Positions 46,203 to 54,819 of a DNA stretch of 64,000 nt are shown piece by piece. Position 1 is the first letter of the stretch; every line of letters begins with the position of its first letter. Made by a program: the position numbers and the translations under genes. The stretch comes from Okibacterium fritillariae. GTDB taxonomy: Bacteria; Actinomycetota; Actinomycetes; Actinomycetales; Microbacteriaceae. Below the pieces are notes generated by a model. It was not told the origin of the DNA and ran no database searches. It saw nothing but the letters and a program-made list of their open reading frames with translations. The stretch lies in NCBI RefSeq assembly GCF_900167575.1, contig NZ_FUZP01000001.1:992001-1056000 (forward strand), given 5' to 3'.

Positions 46203-46541
46203 CTAGCTCGGTCGATCCGCCTGAGCCTCGTGTTCCTGCAGGACGAGGGCCAGCAGGCCGGGGAAGCGGCGCTCGAGTTCTTCGTCGCGCAGCCAGTTGC
46301 GATGGCGTGTGCCGTCGACCTCCTGGCGGATGATGCCGGCCTCCCTCAGGACGCGCCAGTGCCGGGTGAGGGCGGACTTCGACACCCCGAAATCGGACGT
46401 GCTGCACGCCGTCCCGGGTGTGGAAGCGATGTTGTGGACGAGGGCGCGTCGCACCGGGTCGCTCAGTGCCCGCATGACGTCGAAGAGGTCGAACTCGTCT
46501 TCGGCGGGGATCGTGAGCGGGTTCGACAAGCGGCTGGCCAT
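46203..46541 (-). CDS. ArsR-like winged-helix regulator
   Basis: The 112-residue protein is a DNA-binding winged helix of the ArsR type: FDVMRALSDPVRRALVHNI, then FGVSKSALTRHWRVLREAGII and VDGTRHRNWLRDEELERRFPGL. No metal-binding cysteine pair is present, so it probably senses something else. The ATG at 46541 has a GGGAG site. Two 22-bp palindromes lie 30-85 bases upstream, in the divergent region shared with the oxidoreductase gene at 46736. Confidence 0.9.
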   Translation of the reverse strand: MASRLSNPLTIPAEDEFDLFDVMRALSDPVRRALVHNIASTPGTACSTSDFGVSKSALTRHWRVLREAGIIRQEVDGTRHRNWLRDEELERRFPGLLALVLQEHEAQADRPS

Positions 46542-46570
46542 CAACGCTCCCTTCTCGAGCATCCAGATGC

Positions 46571-46592
46571 ATGTACACACTGTCGTGTACAT
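46571..46592. promoter_or_regulatory. Operator 1 of the ArsR-like regulator
   Basis: ATGTACAC-N6-GTGTACAT has perfect 8-bp arms and lies 30 bases upstream of the regulator start. Confidence 0.8.
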
Positions 46593-46604
46593 GGGTTATG
46601 GTTG

Positions 46605-46626
46605 ATGTACGCGGTGTCATGTACAT
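46605..46626. promoter_or_regulatory. Operator 2 of the ArsR-like regulator
   Basis: ATGTACGC-N6-ATGTACAT has the same 22-bp plan as the first site, with six complementary outer pairs. The two sites start 34 bases apart. Confidence 0.7.
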
Positions 46627-46735
46627 CCTGCCTGATCAGGCGGATGTCGTCCACCAGACACGGCGCCACCGGCACTGAGCAGGATGCCTCGGGCACCCCA
46701 CGCACAACGCGCGCACCACGGAGAAGGAAGATCGC

Positions 46736-47452
46736 ATGTCCACACTGGCCATCATCGGAAGCGGCAACATCGGATCGGCAGTGGCGCGCCTCGCCGTCGC
46801 GGCGGGCATGAACGTCGTCATCGCGAACTCACGGGGCCCCGAATCGCTCGCAGGCGTCATCGCCGAGCTCGGCCCGCTCGCCCGCGCCGCCGAGGTCGAT
46901 GGGGCCGCCCGCGTCGGTGACGCCGTCGTTCTGTCGATCCCGCTGCCCGCGGTGCAGGGCCTCGCCGTCGGTGTACTCAGCGGCAAGATCGTCCTCGACA
47001 CCAGCAACTACTACCCCTCGCGGGACGGCCGGATCGCCGAACTCGACGCTGGAGGCGTGACGACGAGTGAGCTCGTGCGGGGATGGCTGGGGGAGGCGCG
47101 CTACGTGAAGGCGTTCAACAACATCCTCGCCCACCACATCCCGCTGCTCGCTCGGGCGCAGGGAGCGGCAGATCGCTCAGCCCTGCCGGTCGCGTCGGAT
47201 GACGCTGACGCGAAGCTTGAGGCGGCGCGCATCATCGACGAGCTCGGTTTCGACACGGTCGACGCCGGCTCGATCGCCGACAGCTGGCGCTTCGAACCAG
47301 AATCGGCCGCCTACACGCGCATGTACCTCGCCGACCCGGCCACGCCCGATTCCGAGCTGATGTCCTCGGTGCCCGGCGTCACTCCCGCTGACAAGGTCTC
47401 GTCGACGCTCGCTGCGGCGACCCCGGTCGACGTGTCGAAGCGCGTCTTCTAG
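46736..47452 (+). CDS. NADPH-dependent F420 reductase-like oxidoreductase
   Basis: The 238-residue Rossmann protein starts with LAIIGSGNIGSAVARLAVAAG and carries VVLSIPLPAVQGL and VKAFNNILAHHIPLLA, as in the family of F420-dependent NADP reductase and related NAD(P)-binding proteins. Whether it uses F420 is unknown; many relatives do not. Being divergent from an ArsR-like regulator with twin operators between, it is the probable target of that regulator. Confidence 0.88.
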   Translation: MSTLAIIGSGNIGSAVARLAVAAGMNVVIANSRGPESLAGVIAELGPLARAAEVDGAARVGDAVVLSIPLPAVQGLAVGVLSGKIVLDTSNYYPSRDGRIAELDAGGVTTSELVRGWLGEARYVKAFNNILAHHIPLLARAQGAADRSALPVASDDADAKLEAARIIDELGFDTVDAGSIADSWRFEPESAAYTRMYLADPATPDSELMSSVPGVTPADKVSSTLAAATPVDVSKRVF

Positions 47453-47471
47453 CCCGCCCGCGAAAACAACC

Positions 47472-47903
47472 TCAGCGCAGCACCGAGCTCAGCAGCAGGC
47501 TCGTCTCGCTGTTGATGACGCCCTCGATGCGGCGGATGGCGCCCAGCACACGGTCGAAGTCGAGCAGCGTCTCGGCGCGCAACTCGGCCACGAGGTCCCA
47601 GCCGCCATTCGTCGTGTGCAGCGAGCTGATCTCGGGAAAGCCGCGCAGCTCACGGATGACGTGGTCGGTCGAGCGGCCCTCCACCTCGATGAACGCCACG
47701 GCCTGCACGCTGCCCGCCTCGACCTCGTCGCGCACGCGCACGGTGAATCCGACGACGGTTCCGGATGCGATGAGCCGATCGAGCCGGCTGGTCACCGTTG
47801 CGCGGGCCACGTGCAGGGTGCGCGCGAGCTCGGCCACGGGCGCGCGGCCGTCGGCACGGAGTTCGGCGAGGAGGCGTCGGTCGAGGTCATCCAGCTGGGC
47901 CAT
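47472..47903 (-). CDS. Lrp/AsnC-family regulator
   Basis: The 143-residue protein has an N-terminal HTH (LDDLDRRLLAELRADGRAPVAELARTLHVARATVTSRLDRL) and a C-terminal RAM ligand domain (VQAVAFIEVEGRSTDHVIREL), the standard plan of Lrp/AsnC. The ATG at 47903 was chosen because a TACACT box lies six bases upstream, which indicates a leaderless mRNA. It is divergent from an ornithine cyclodeaminase gene and likely controls it in response to an amino acid such as ornithine, citrulline or arginine. Confidence 0.94.
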   Translation of the reverse strand: MAQLDDLDRRLLAELRADGRAPVAELARTLHVARATVTSRLDRLIASGTVVGFTVRVRDEVEAGSVQAVAFIEVEGRSTDHVIRELRGFPEISSLHTTNGGWDLVAELRAETLLDFDRVLGAIRRIEGVINSETSLLLSSVLR

Positions 47904-48045
47904 TGTCACAGTGTATGTCGGCACTAGGCATTCTGCGCAGCGATAGCGCAGATGTACCGCACTCAGCATATTGAGCGTGCATATCGCCTAGGAATAGCGT
48001 CGAGGGGACGGGGTTCTCCGGCCCCGCCGTGAGAAGGGAACCCCG

Positions 48046-49074
48046 ATGACCCGATTCGTCGACGTGAAGAATATGGTGCGGTGGGTGTCGACCACCGGCC
48101 CCGAGCGCATCATCCGAGGAATGATCGACTACGTCGAGGCAGACTTCGCCCGCTGGAACAGCTTCGACAAGTCGCCGCGCGTCGCCAGCCACACGCCCTT
48201 CGGCGTGATCGAGCTCATGCCCACGAGCGACGGCGAGACCTACGCGTTCAAGTACGTCAACGGCCACCCCTCGAACCCCGCGCGTGGCTTCCAGACGGTG
48301 ACCGCCTTCGGTGTTCTCGCCGATGTGCACAACGGATACCCGACGTTCCTGGCCGAGATGACGTTGCTCACCGCGCTGCGCACGGCCGCGACATCCGGCT
48401 TCTTCGCCAAATATCTCGCACGCCCCGACTCGCGCACCCTCGCCCTGATCGGCGCGGGCAGCCAGGCCGAATTCCAAGCGCTCGGGATGCGAGCAGCCCT
48501 CGGCATCGCGCAGGTGCGCCTGTGGGACACCGACCCCGCCGCCATGGAGAAGGTCGCCCGCAACCTGACCCCCCTGGGCTTCGACGTCGTCATCGCCGCG
48601 AGTGCCGCCGACGCGGTCGATGGCGCCGACGTGATCACGACGTGCACGGCCGACAAGGCCCTCGCGACCGTGCTGACCAGTGACCTCGTCGCGCCCGGCG
48701 TGCACCTCAATGCGATCGGCGGCGACTGCCCCGGCAAGACCGAACTCGACCCGGCGATTCTCGAGCGCGGCGACGTGTTCATCGAGTTCGAGGCGCAGAC
48801 GCGCATCGAGGGCGAGATCCAGCAGATGTCGCCCGCGTTCCCGGTGACCGAGTTCTGGCGCGTCGTCACGGGTGAGCACCCGGGCCGCACGTCGCCCGAG
48901 CAGATCACCATCTTCGACTCGGTGGGCTTCGCCATCGAGGACTTCTCGGCTCTGCGCTACCTGCGCGACGCCGTCGACGGCTCCGAGTTCTTCGAGGCGA
49001 TCGACCTCGTGGCGTCGCCCGAAGACCCGAAGGACCTGTTCGGGCTCGTCGGCCAGCTCTCGCCCGTCGGCTGA
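48046..49074 (+). CDS. Ornithine cyclodeaminase
   Basis: The 342-residue enzyme converts L-ornithine to L-proline and ammonia using a bound NAD. It has the cofactor loop IGAGSQAEFQALGMRAALG, TLLTALRTAATSGFFAKYLA, and NAIGGDCPGKTELDP, where the aspartate after the glycines acts in catalysis. An AGAAGGGA site precedes the ATG. The next gene encodes a CtlX-like hydrolase, 13 bases downstream, so the pair can turn citrulline or arginine products into proline. Confidence 0.94.
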   Translation: MTRFVDVKNMVRWVSTTGPERIIRGMIDYVEADFARWNSFDKSPRVASHTPFGVIELMPTSDGETYAFKYVNGHPSNPARGFQTVTAFGVLADVHNGYPTFLAEMTLLTALRTAATSGFFAKYLARPDSRTLALIGAGSQAEFQALGMRAALGIAQVRLWDTDPAAMEKVARNLTPLGFDVVIAASAADAVDGADVITTCTADKALATVLTSDLVAPGVHLNAIGGDCPGKTELDPAILERGDVFIEFEAQTRIEGEIQQMSPAFPVTEFWRVVTGEHPGRTSPEQITIFDSVGFAIEDFSALRYLRDAVDGSEFFEAIDLVASPEDPKDLFGLVGQLSPVG

Positions 49075-49087
49075 AACGGCCGACACG

Positions 49088-50098
49088 GTGAGCGTCCAGG
49101 CCCCGCGGGCGGTCGTCATGATCCGACCGCACCACTTCACGCCCAACCCGCTGACCGCCGCCGACAACGTGTTCCAGGTGGCGGGCGGGGTGCCAGAGGC
49201 GGCCGAACCGCTGGTCGCCAGCACGGCGCACGACGAGGTGACGCGCGCCGCCGGCATCCTCGAGGCGGCGGGCGTGCGCGTGCACCTATTCGACGACCCG
49301 CAGCCTGACCGCCCCGACAGCGTGTTCCCGAACAACTGGCTGTCGACGCACGCGGGCGGGCACGTCGGGCTCTTCCCCATGTACGCGCCCAACCGGCGCG
49401 GCGAGCGGCGGGGCGACGTGATCGAGATGCTGAAGCGCGACTACCGCGTGCAGAACGTGATCGATTATTCGGGTCTTGAATACGACGACACCTTCCTCGA
49501 GGGAACGGGCGCCATGGTGCTCGACCACGCCGCGCGCGTCGCCTATGTGGCCCGGTCGCACCGCGCCGACCCGATCGCGCTCGAACGGTTCTGCGCCGAC
49601 TTCGGCTACGAACCCATGGTGTTCGACGCCGCCGACCCCGAGGGTGTGCCGATCTATCACACCAACGTCATGATGTGCATCGCCACCGATTTCGCGCTCA
49701 TCGGCCTCGACCTCATCACGTCGGCTGCGCGCCGGGCCGAGGTCTCCGAGCGCATCGCCTCACACGGGCGGGATGTCATAGCCCTCGACTTTGAGCAGGT
49801 GCGCGACTTCGCGGGCAACGCCATGGAGCTGCGCACCGCGTCGGGTGAACGCATCCTGGCCCTGTCGTCCCGTGCACACCGCAGTCTGCGGCCGGACCAG
49901 CTCGCCGTGATCGAACGCAGCTGCCGCGTGGTGCCGCTCGATGTGCCCACGATCGAGCTCGCGGGCGGGTCGGTGCGGTGCATGTTGGCGGGCATCCACC
50001 TCGACGCACGGCCGGCGCGGCCAGCCGTGAAGGAAGCTCACTCGATCGACGCAAGTCCCTTGGCTCGACAGGTGCCCGTCCCTACCCTGGGAGTATGA
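49088..50098 (+). CDS. ctlX: Citrulline utilisation hydrolase, CtlX type
   Basis: The 336-residue protein has the guanidine-modifying (arginine deiminase-like) fold of the CtlX group, which hydrolyses citrulline to ornithine. Motifs include [38 protein letters not shown] and the C-terminal [10 protein letters not shown], where the Cys is the nucleophile; His lies in [11 protein letters not shown]. The GTG at 49088 was chosen as the start nearest the domain; the ribosome site is weak, so coupling to the gene before it is likely. The stop overlaps the next start by four bases (ATGA). Confidence 0.9.
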   Translation: MSVQAPRAVVMIRPHHFTPNPLTAADNVFQVAGGVPEAAEPLVASTAHDEVTRAAGILEAAGVRVHLFDDPQPDRPDSVFPNNWLSTHAGGHVGLFPMYAPNRRGERRGDVIEMLKRDYRVQNVIDYSGLEYDDTFLEGTGAMVLDHAARVAYVARSHRADPIALERFCADFGYEPMVFDAADPEGVPIYHTNVMMCIATDFALIGLDLITSAARRAEVSERIASHGRDVIALDFEQVRDFAGNAMELRTASGERILALSSRAHRSLRPDQLAVIERSCRVVPLDVPTIELAGGSVRCMLAGIHLDARPARPAVKEAHSIDASPLARQVPVPTLGV

Positions 50099-52122
50099 CG
50101 AACAGGCTCGCGACCGCCATCAGCCCGTACCTGCGCCAGCACGCCGAGAACCCGGTGAACTGGTATCCGTGGGGGGAAGAGGCCTTTGCCGAGGCCAAGC
50201 GTCGCGATGTGCCGCTGTTCGTGTCCATCGGCTATTCGACCTGCCACTGGTGCCACGTCATGGCGCGCGAGTCGTTCTCGGATGAGGGCGTCGCGGCCTA
50301 TCTCGACCAGAACTTCGTGGCCGTGAAGGTCGACCGGGAAGAGCATCCCGATGTCGACGCCAGCTACCTGGCCGCCGCGGGCGCGTTCACCCCCAACCTC
50401 GGCTGGCCGCTCTCGGTCTTCGTCACCCCCGACGGCGGACCCTTCTTCGCCGGCACCTACTACCCGCCCGTGCCCATCGAGGGGCACCCGTCGTTCTCGC
50501 AGGTGCTACAGGCCGTGACCGAGGCCTGGACCGAGCGGCGCAACGGTGTGGAGGAGACGGCCCGGCAGCTGACCGAGGCGATTCGGGCGGCATCCGATAT
50601 GCCCGCCGAGCAGATGGCGGCGGCGGATGCGGCCGAGAGCACGGAGGCCGGCGAGGGGGCGGGCACCGCGGCGAACGCGAGCGACGCTCACACGGACGAC
50701 TCGCGCACGGAGGGCGCCGTGCGGCTGCCGGCGGGGGATGCCTCGAGCGACGCTTCGTTGCGCGCTCTCGGCGACGACGATCTCGCCCGGGCCGTGCGCG
50801 CGCTGGCGGCCCACGAAGACCCGCAGTTCGGCGGGTTGGGCACGCAGGCCAAGTTCCCCGTCGCACCCGTCGTCGGGTTTCTCGCCGAACGCGCAGACGG
50901 CCGAGACCTCGCCGATCGGATGCTGCGCACCATGGCATCCTCGCCCCTGCGCGACGATGTCGAGGGCGGCTTCTTCCGCTACGCGACGCAGCGCGACTGG
51001 TCCGACCCGCATTACGAGCGCATGCTCTACGACAACGCGCTGTTGCTCGACATCTACGCGACGCGCGGCGCGGGCACTGGCACCGGCACTGGCACCGACT
51101 GGGCGCGCGAGGCCGCGGAGGGCATCGGCGCGTTCCTGCTGCAGGTCATGCAGCTGCCGACCGGCGGCTTCGCGAGCGCGCAGGACTCGGAGAGCGTGAT
51201 CGACGGCCAGCGCGTCGAGGGCGGTTATTACGGTCTCGACGCAGCCGAGCGGGCCAGCCAGTCCGCGCCGGCACTCGACGAGAAGGTGCTCACGGGCTGG
51301 AACGGTTTGGCGATCGGGGCCTTGGCGCGCGCCGGGCGTTTGCTCGGGCATCCCGACTGGATCGAGTCGGCGCGCTGGGCCGCCGACTACCTGCTCGAGA
51401 ACCATGTGCAACCGAACGGCAGGCTTGTGCGTGCCTCGGTGGCCGAGCAGAAATCCGATGCGGCCGCCTCGCTCGAGGACTATGGGATGCTCGCGGGCGG
51501 CCTGCTCGAGCTCGGCATCGCCACGGGCCAGGCGGTGTACTTCCTTGCGGCCCGCAGGCTGGTCGATGCCACCCTGCCGGCCGACGTCAACGACCCGTTC
51601 GTGCTGCCCGAGGGCGGCGACCCGCTGCTCGGCGCGCACGGCCTCGCGGTGGCGGGTGACCCCTCCGAGGGGGCCTACCCGTCGGGGCCCACATCGATCG
51701 CTCAGGCCTGCTGGCGGCTCCACGAATTGGGGGCGGGGGAACGCTACCGTCAGGCGGCCGAGCGCACCGTGCGCCGGGTCGCGCCGCTGGCCCTCGCCAA
51801 CCCGGTGTCGTTCGGCGCGACGTTGGCGCTCGCCGAGCGACTGCGGCGTCCGCTCGTGCAGCTGGTCGTGGTGGTTCCGGATGCCGCGGCCGACGCCTCG
51901 CCGTTCCTCGACGCCCTCGCCACCCTGCCCACGAGCCTCAGCGTCGCGGTGCGTCAGTCGGCGGCCATCGAGCTGGGCCAGATCGGACTCGAACTCTTCG
52001 CCGGCCGCATGGCCCTGGAGTCGCGGGCCACGGCCTACCTCTGTCAGGACTTCGTGTGCCGGCTTCCCGTGCACACGGCCGAGGAGCTGGCCGAGGGGTT
52101 GGCCGAGGAGTCGGACAGCTAG
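50095..52122 (+). CDS. DUF255 thioredoxin-domain protein (YyaL type)
   Basis: The 675-residue protein has an N-terminal thioredoxin-like DUF255 domain (about 1-170) with [21 protein letters not shown] and the motif C-H-W-C in [15 protein letters not shown]. An alpha/alpha barrel similar to glucosaminidase-type folds follows, with [19 protein letters not shown]. The human relative is SPATA20; the bacterial role is not known. The ATG overlaps the ctlX stop and also has TACCCT six bases upstream, so it may be read both ways. The stop codon lies in the first unit of a 19-bp minisatellite. Confidence 0.92.
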   Translation: MTNRLATAISPYLRQHAENPVNWYPWGEEAFAEAKRRDVPLFVSIGYSTCHWCHVMARESFSDEGVAAYLDQNFVAVKVDREEHPDVDASYLAAAGAFTPNLGWPLSVFVTPDGGPFFAGTYYPPVPIEGHPSFSQVLQAVTEAWTERRNGVEETARQLTEAIRAASDMPAEQMAAADAAESTEAGEGAGTAANASDAHTDDSRTEGAVRLPAGDASSDASLRALGDDDLARAVRALAAHEDPQFGGLGTQAKFPVAPVVGFLAERADGRDLADRMLRTMASSPLRDDVEGGFFRYATQRDWSDPHYERMLYDNALLLDIYATRGAGTGTGTGTDWAREAAEGIGAFLLQVMQLPTGGFASAQDSESVIDGQRVEGGYYGLDAAERASQSAPALDEKVLTGWNGLAIGALARAGRLLGHPDWIESARWAADYLLENHVQPNGRLVRASVAEQKSDAAASLEDYGMLAGGLLELGIATGQAVYFLAARRLVDATLPADVNDPFVLPEGGDPLLGAHGLAVAGDPSEGAYPSGPTSIAQACWRLHELGAGERYRQAAERTVRRVAPLALANPVSFGATLALAERLRRPLVQLVVVVPDAAADASPFLDALATLPTSLSVAVRQSAAIELGQIGLELFAGRMALESRATAYLCQDFVCRLPVHTAEELAEGLAEESDS

Positions 52123-52231
52123 CTTCGGCTCGGACTGCTAGCTTCGGCTCGGACTGCTAGCTTCGGCTCGGACTGTTGGCTTCGGCTCGGACAGCTAGCT
52201 TCGGCTCGGGCCGCTAGCCTCGGCTCGTCTG
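52118..52231. repeat. 19-bp minisatellite between convergent genes
   Basis: Six tandem units of 19 bases, consensus GCTAGCTTCGGCTCGGACT, run without spacers; the first three are identical and the last three are diverged. Each unit has AGC-TTCG-GCT, a short hairpin with a stable TTCG loop. The stop of the DUF255 gene lies in unit 1 and the stop of the DUF952 gene, on the other strand, in unit 6. Confidence 0.95.
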
Positions 52232-52582
52232 GTCGGCGTGGACGTCGGGCGCGAGCCAGCGGCCGTCGCGGCGCTCGATCGGTGTCTCGGCCACGATGGC
52301 GGGGCCGTCCTGGGGGAGTGGCCCCCAGATGCTCGCCGCGTCGCCCGTGACGTCGACGTGCAGGCCGGTGTTCCGGAGTTCGGCCTCGTCGATGACGATG
52401 GCCACGAGGGGCAGGCCGAGGTCGCCGAACACGTCGTCGAGCACCCGTTGCGTGCCGCCCGGGGTCGTCGCCCGCACGAAGTCGCCGTCGACGAGGGGGA
52501 TGCCGCGCGTCGCGACCTCATATTCGCCGAACGGGCGGCAGGCCTCCCAGTCGTCGGAGATGGCGATGTGGATGAGTGTCAT
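52214..52582 (-). CDS. DUF952 domain-containing protein
   Basis: The 122-residue protein fits DUF952: it opens with LIHIAISDDWEACRPFGEYEVAT and carries PLVAIVIDEAELRN near the centre, as in that family, which has an ADP-ribosyltransferase-like fold of unknown role. The canonical arginine and His/Ser of the family start are not obvious here, so the member may be diverged. The stop codon is in the last unit of the minisatellite. Confidence 0.8.
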   Translation of the reverse strand: MTLIHIAISDDWEACRPFGEYEVATRGIPLVDGDFVRATTPGGTQRVLDDVFGDLGLPLVAIVIDEAELRNTGLHVDVTGDAASIWGPLPQDGPAIVAETPIERRDGRWLAPDVHADQTSRG

Positions 52583-52607
52583 GGCGGGTCCTTCGCTTGA
52601 ATGAAAC

Positions 52608-52618
52608 GCTAGAGTAGC
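52608..52618. promoter_or_regulatory. Possible operator between the DUF952 and TetR genes
   Basis: GCTA-GAG-TAGC forms the core, flanked by CTTGAATG on the left and CATTAAG on the right, which are nearly complementary. The dyad sits between two divergent genes, 30 bases from the TetR start. Confidence 0.4.
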
Positions 52619-52647
52619 ATTAAGTGATTCGACGGGAAGGACGGGCG

Positions 52648-53316
52648 ATGACTGCCAAACGGGGCCGTCCGACGGCCGAGGAACGCAGCGCTCGGCGCGA
52701 CGCGATCATCGACGCGGGCGTCGAGCAATTCACGCAACACGGCTTCGACGCCACCACGATCGACGCCATCGCGGCCGCCGCGGCCGTCGCCAAACGCACC
52801 GTCTACACCTATTTCGGCGACAAGGCCGGGGTCTTCGAGGCCGCCGTCGACCGGCTGCACGATGCCGAGACAACCGTTCCGAGTGCGCCTGCCGACGCTC
52901 GCATCGAGACCCACCTAGACGCCGCTCACGATACGGCCGCTGCTGTGGGCGAGGCCGGGCAGCCGGCGCCTGCCACGCTCCTCGACGCGTCGACCGACCT
53001 CGTCTTCCGGCTGCACGGCGACGACGCGATCGCGCTGCACCGCCTCGTGGTGGCGCAGGCGCCGCATTTTCCCGACCTCGCGGCCCGTTTCTACGACCGC
53101 GCACCCCGCCGATCGATCGCCGACCTCGAGGGGTACACGCGTGACGCCGCCCTCGCCGAACTGCTCTACGGCGCGCTGCTGGGAGAGCCGCATCGTCGCC
53201 GACTGCTGGGGCTCGAAGCATCCCCGAGTCGACCGGATGCCGCGGCCCACGCCTCGCGCACGCTCACAGCCCTCGGGCTCGACCCGCTCGCCACCCGCCG
53301 CGTCAGCACTCGGTGA
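52648..53316 (+). CDS. TetR-family transcriptional regulator
   Basis: The 222-residue protein has a TetR HTH (about 8-62), with DAIAAAAAVAKRTVYTYFGDKAGVFEAAV as the recognition part, and a C-terminal domain like TetR_C. The ATG at 52648 follows GGGAAGGA. It is divergent from the DUF952 gene and overlaps the 3' end of sdaA on the other strand by 14 bases. The target is probably itself and the DUF952 gene, from position only. Confidence 0.92.
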   Translation: MTAKRGRPTAEERSARRDAIIDAGVEQFTQHGFDATTIDAIAAAAAVAKRTVYTYFGDKAGVFEAAVDRLHDAETTVPSAPADARIETHLDAAHDTAAAVGEAGQPAPATLLDASTDLVFRLHGDDAIALHRLVVAQAPHFPDLAARFYDRAPRRSIADLEGYTRDAALAELLYGALLGEPHRRRLLGLEASPSRPDAAAHASRTLTALGLDPLATRRVSTR

Positions 53317-54676
53317 CGTTGACCGCGAGGCCGCCTTCGCTCGTCTCCTTGTAACGCGTGGACATGTCGATGCCCGTCTGGCGCATGGTTTCGATGACCA
53401 TGTCGAGCGAGACGAGGTGCGTGCCGTCGCCGTGCAGGGAGAGGCGCGCGGCACTGACGGCGGTCGACGAGGCGATGGCGTTGCGCTCGATGCAGGGGAT
53501 CTGCACGAGGCCCGCGACCGGGTCGCACGTGAGGCCGAGGTGATGTTCCATGGCGATCTCGGCGGCGTTCTCGACCTGGGCGGGGGTTCCGCCGAGCACG
53601 GCGCACAGTGCTCCCGCGGCCATCGCGCACGCCGAACCGACCTCGGCCTGGCAGCCGCCCTCGGCGCCCGAGATCGACGCGTTGGCCTTGAACAGCGAGC
53701 CGATGGCCGTGGCCGTCAGGAGGAAGCGGCGGATGCCGTCGGCCGAGGCGCCCGGCACGAAACGCAGGTAGTAGCTGGCGACGGCGGGGATGATTCCGGC
53801 GGCCCCGTTCGTCGGAGCGGTGACGACCCGCCCGCCCGAAGCGTTCTCTTCGTTCACCGCGAGGGCGAAGGCCTGCAGCCACTCGGTCGCGAGGTCGCGC
53901 TCGGCCGGGTTGGTCACGGCATCCAGGCGCTTCTTCACGAGGCTGGCTCGGCGTTTGACGTTGAGGCCTCCGGGCAGCACGCCCTCGGTCTCGAGCCCGT
54001 GGGCCACGCACGATGCCATGGCCGACCAGATGGCGTCGAGTCCGGCATCCACCTCGGCGCGCGGGCGGATGGCTTCTTCGTTGGCGCGCGCGATCTGACA
54101 GATGCTCAGGCCGGTGTCGCGGGTGATCTGTAAGAGTTCGGTGGCCGTGCGGTAGGGGTGCGGGTAGACGGGCTCTGCAGCATCCGCGCCGTCTTCGCCC
54201 TCGCGGTGGATGAAGCCGCCGCCGACCGAGAAGTAGGTTTCGCTCACGAGGGGCAGCGCGTCGCCCTCGTGCCAGGCGTGAAAGGCCAGGGCGTTGGGAT
54301 GTCCGGGCAGACGCGTTCGCGGTTCGAACGACACGTCGCCCATGATCATCGTGACCGGTCGCTCGCCCGCCACGAGCACGGTCTGGCCGCCGTCGCCGAG
54401 CGCGGTCCACGCACCGCGGACGTCATCCGGGTCACAGGTCTCGGGGGCGAAACCGGCGAGGCCCGCGACGACGGCATCCGGGGTGCCGTGGCCGATTCCC
54501 GTCGAGCCGAGCGAACCGTAGAGGGAGCAGGTGACGCGGTCGACGCTCTCGAGCAGCCCGGCGGCGCGGAGGCGCTGGGCGAAGACGAGCGCCGCTCGCA
54601 TGGGGCCGACCGTGTGCGACGACGAGGGGCCGATTCCGATCGAGAAGAGATCGAATGCCGAAACGTACACCGCCAT
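53303..54676 (-). CDS. sdaA: L-serine ammonia-lyase (iron-sulfur type)
   Basis: This 457-residue single-chain enzyme converts L-serine to pyruvate and ammonia through a 4Fe-4S cluster. Family parts include SAFDLFSIGIGPSSSHTVGPMRAA at the start, GGRVVTAPTNGAAGIIPA, SGAEGGCQAEVGSACAMAAGALCA and CDPVAGLVQIPCIERNAI, which hold the cluster cysteines. The C-terminal residue is a cysteine (NVTEC), as in the E. coli enzyme, where it occupies the active site. An AAGGAG site precedes the ATG. Confidence 0.96.
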   Translation of the reverse strand: MAVYVSAFDLFSIGIGPSSSHTVGPMRAALVFAQRLRAAGLLESVDRVTCSLYGSLGSTGIGHGTPDAVVAGLAGFAPETCDPDDVRGAWTALGDGGQTVLVAGERPVTMIMGDVSFEPRTRLPGHPNALAFHAWHEGDALPLVSETYFSVGGGFIHREGEDGADAAEPVYPHPYRTATELLQITRDTGLSICQIARANEEAIRPRAEVDAGLDAIWSAMASCVAHGLETEGVLPGGLNVKRRASLVKKRLDAVTNPAERDLATEWLQAFALAVNEENASGGRVVTAPTNGAAGIIPAVASYYLRFVPGASADGIRRFLLTATAIGSLFKANASISGAEGGCQAEVGSACAMAAGALCAVLGGTPAQVENAAEIAMEHHLGLTCDPVAGLVQIPCIERNAIASSTAVSAARLSLHGDGTHLVSLDMVIETMRQTGIDMSTRYKETSEGGLAVNVTEC

Positions 54677-54819
54677 GGGGCTCCTTACCTGGTACCGCTG
54701 CCACTATACGCGGGGGCTCGCAGCTGAAACGGGGCGTGCCCGGAGGACGCAAGACTGTGTCGTCACGCACAACGAAGACGCCGTTCGGCCGCGCTGAACC
54801 GCACAGAGTTGCGCCGAGG

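Noticed and set aside
52118-52231. Possible CRISPR-like array
   Set aside because: Units are 19 bases with no spacers between them and no cas gene is near, so this is a minisatellite.
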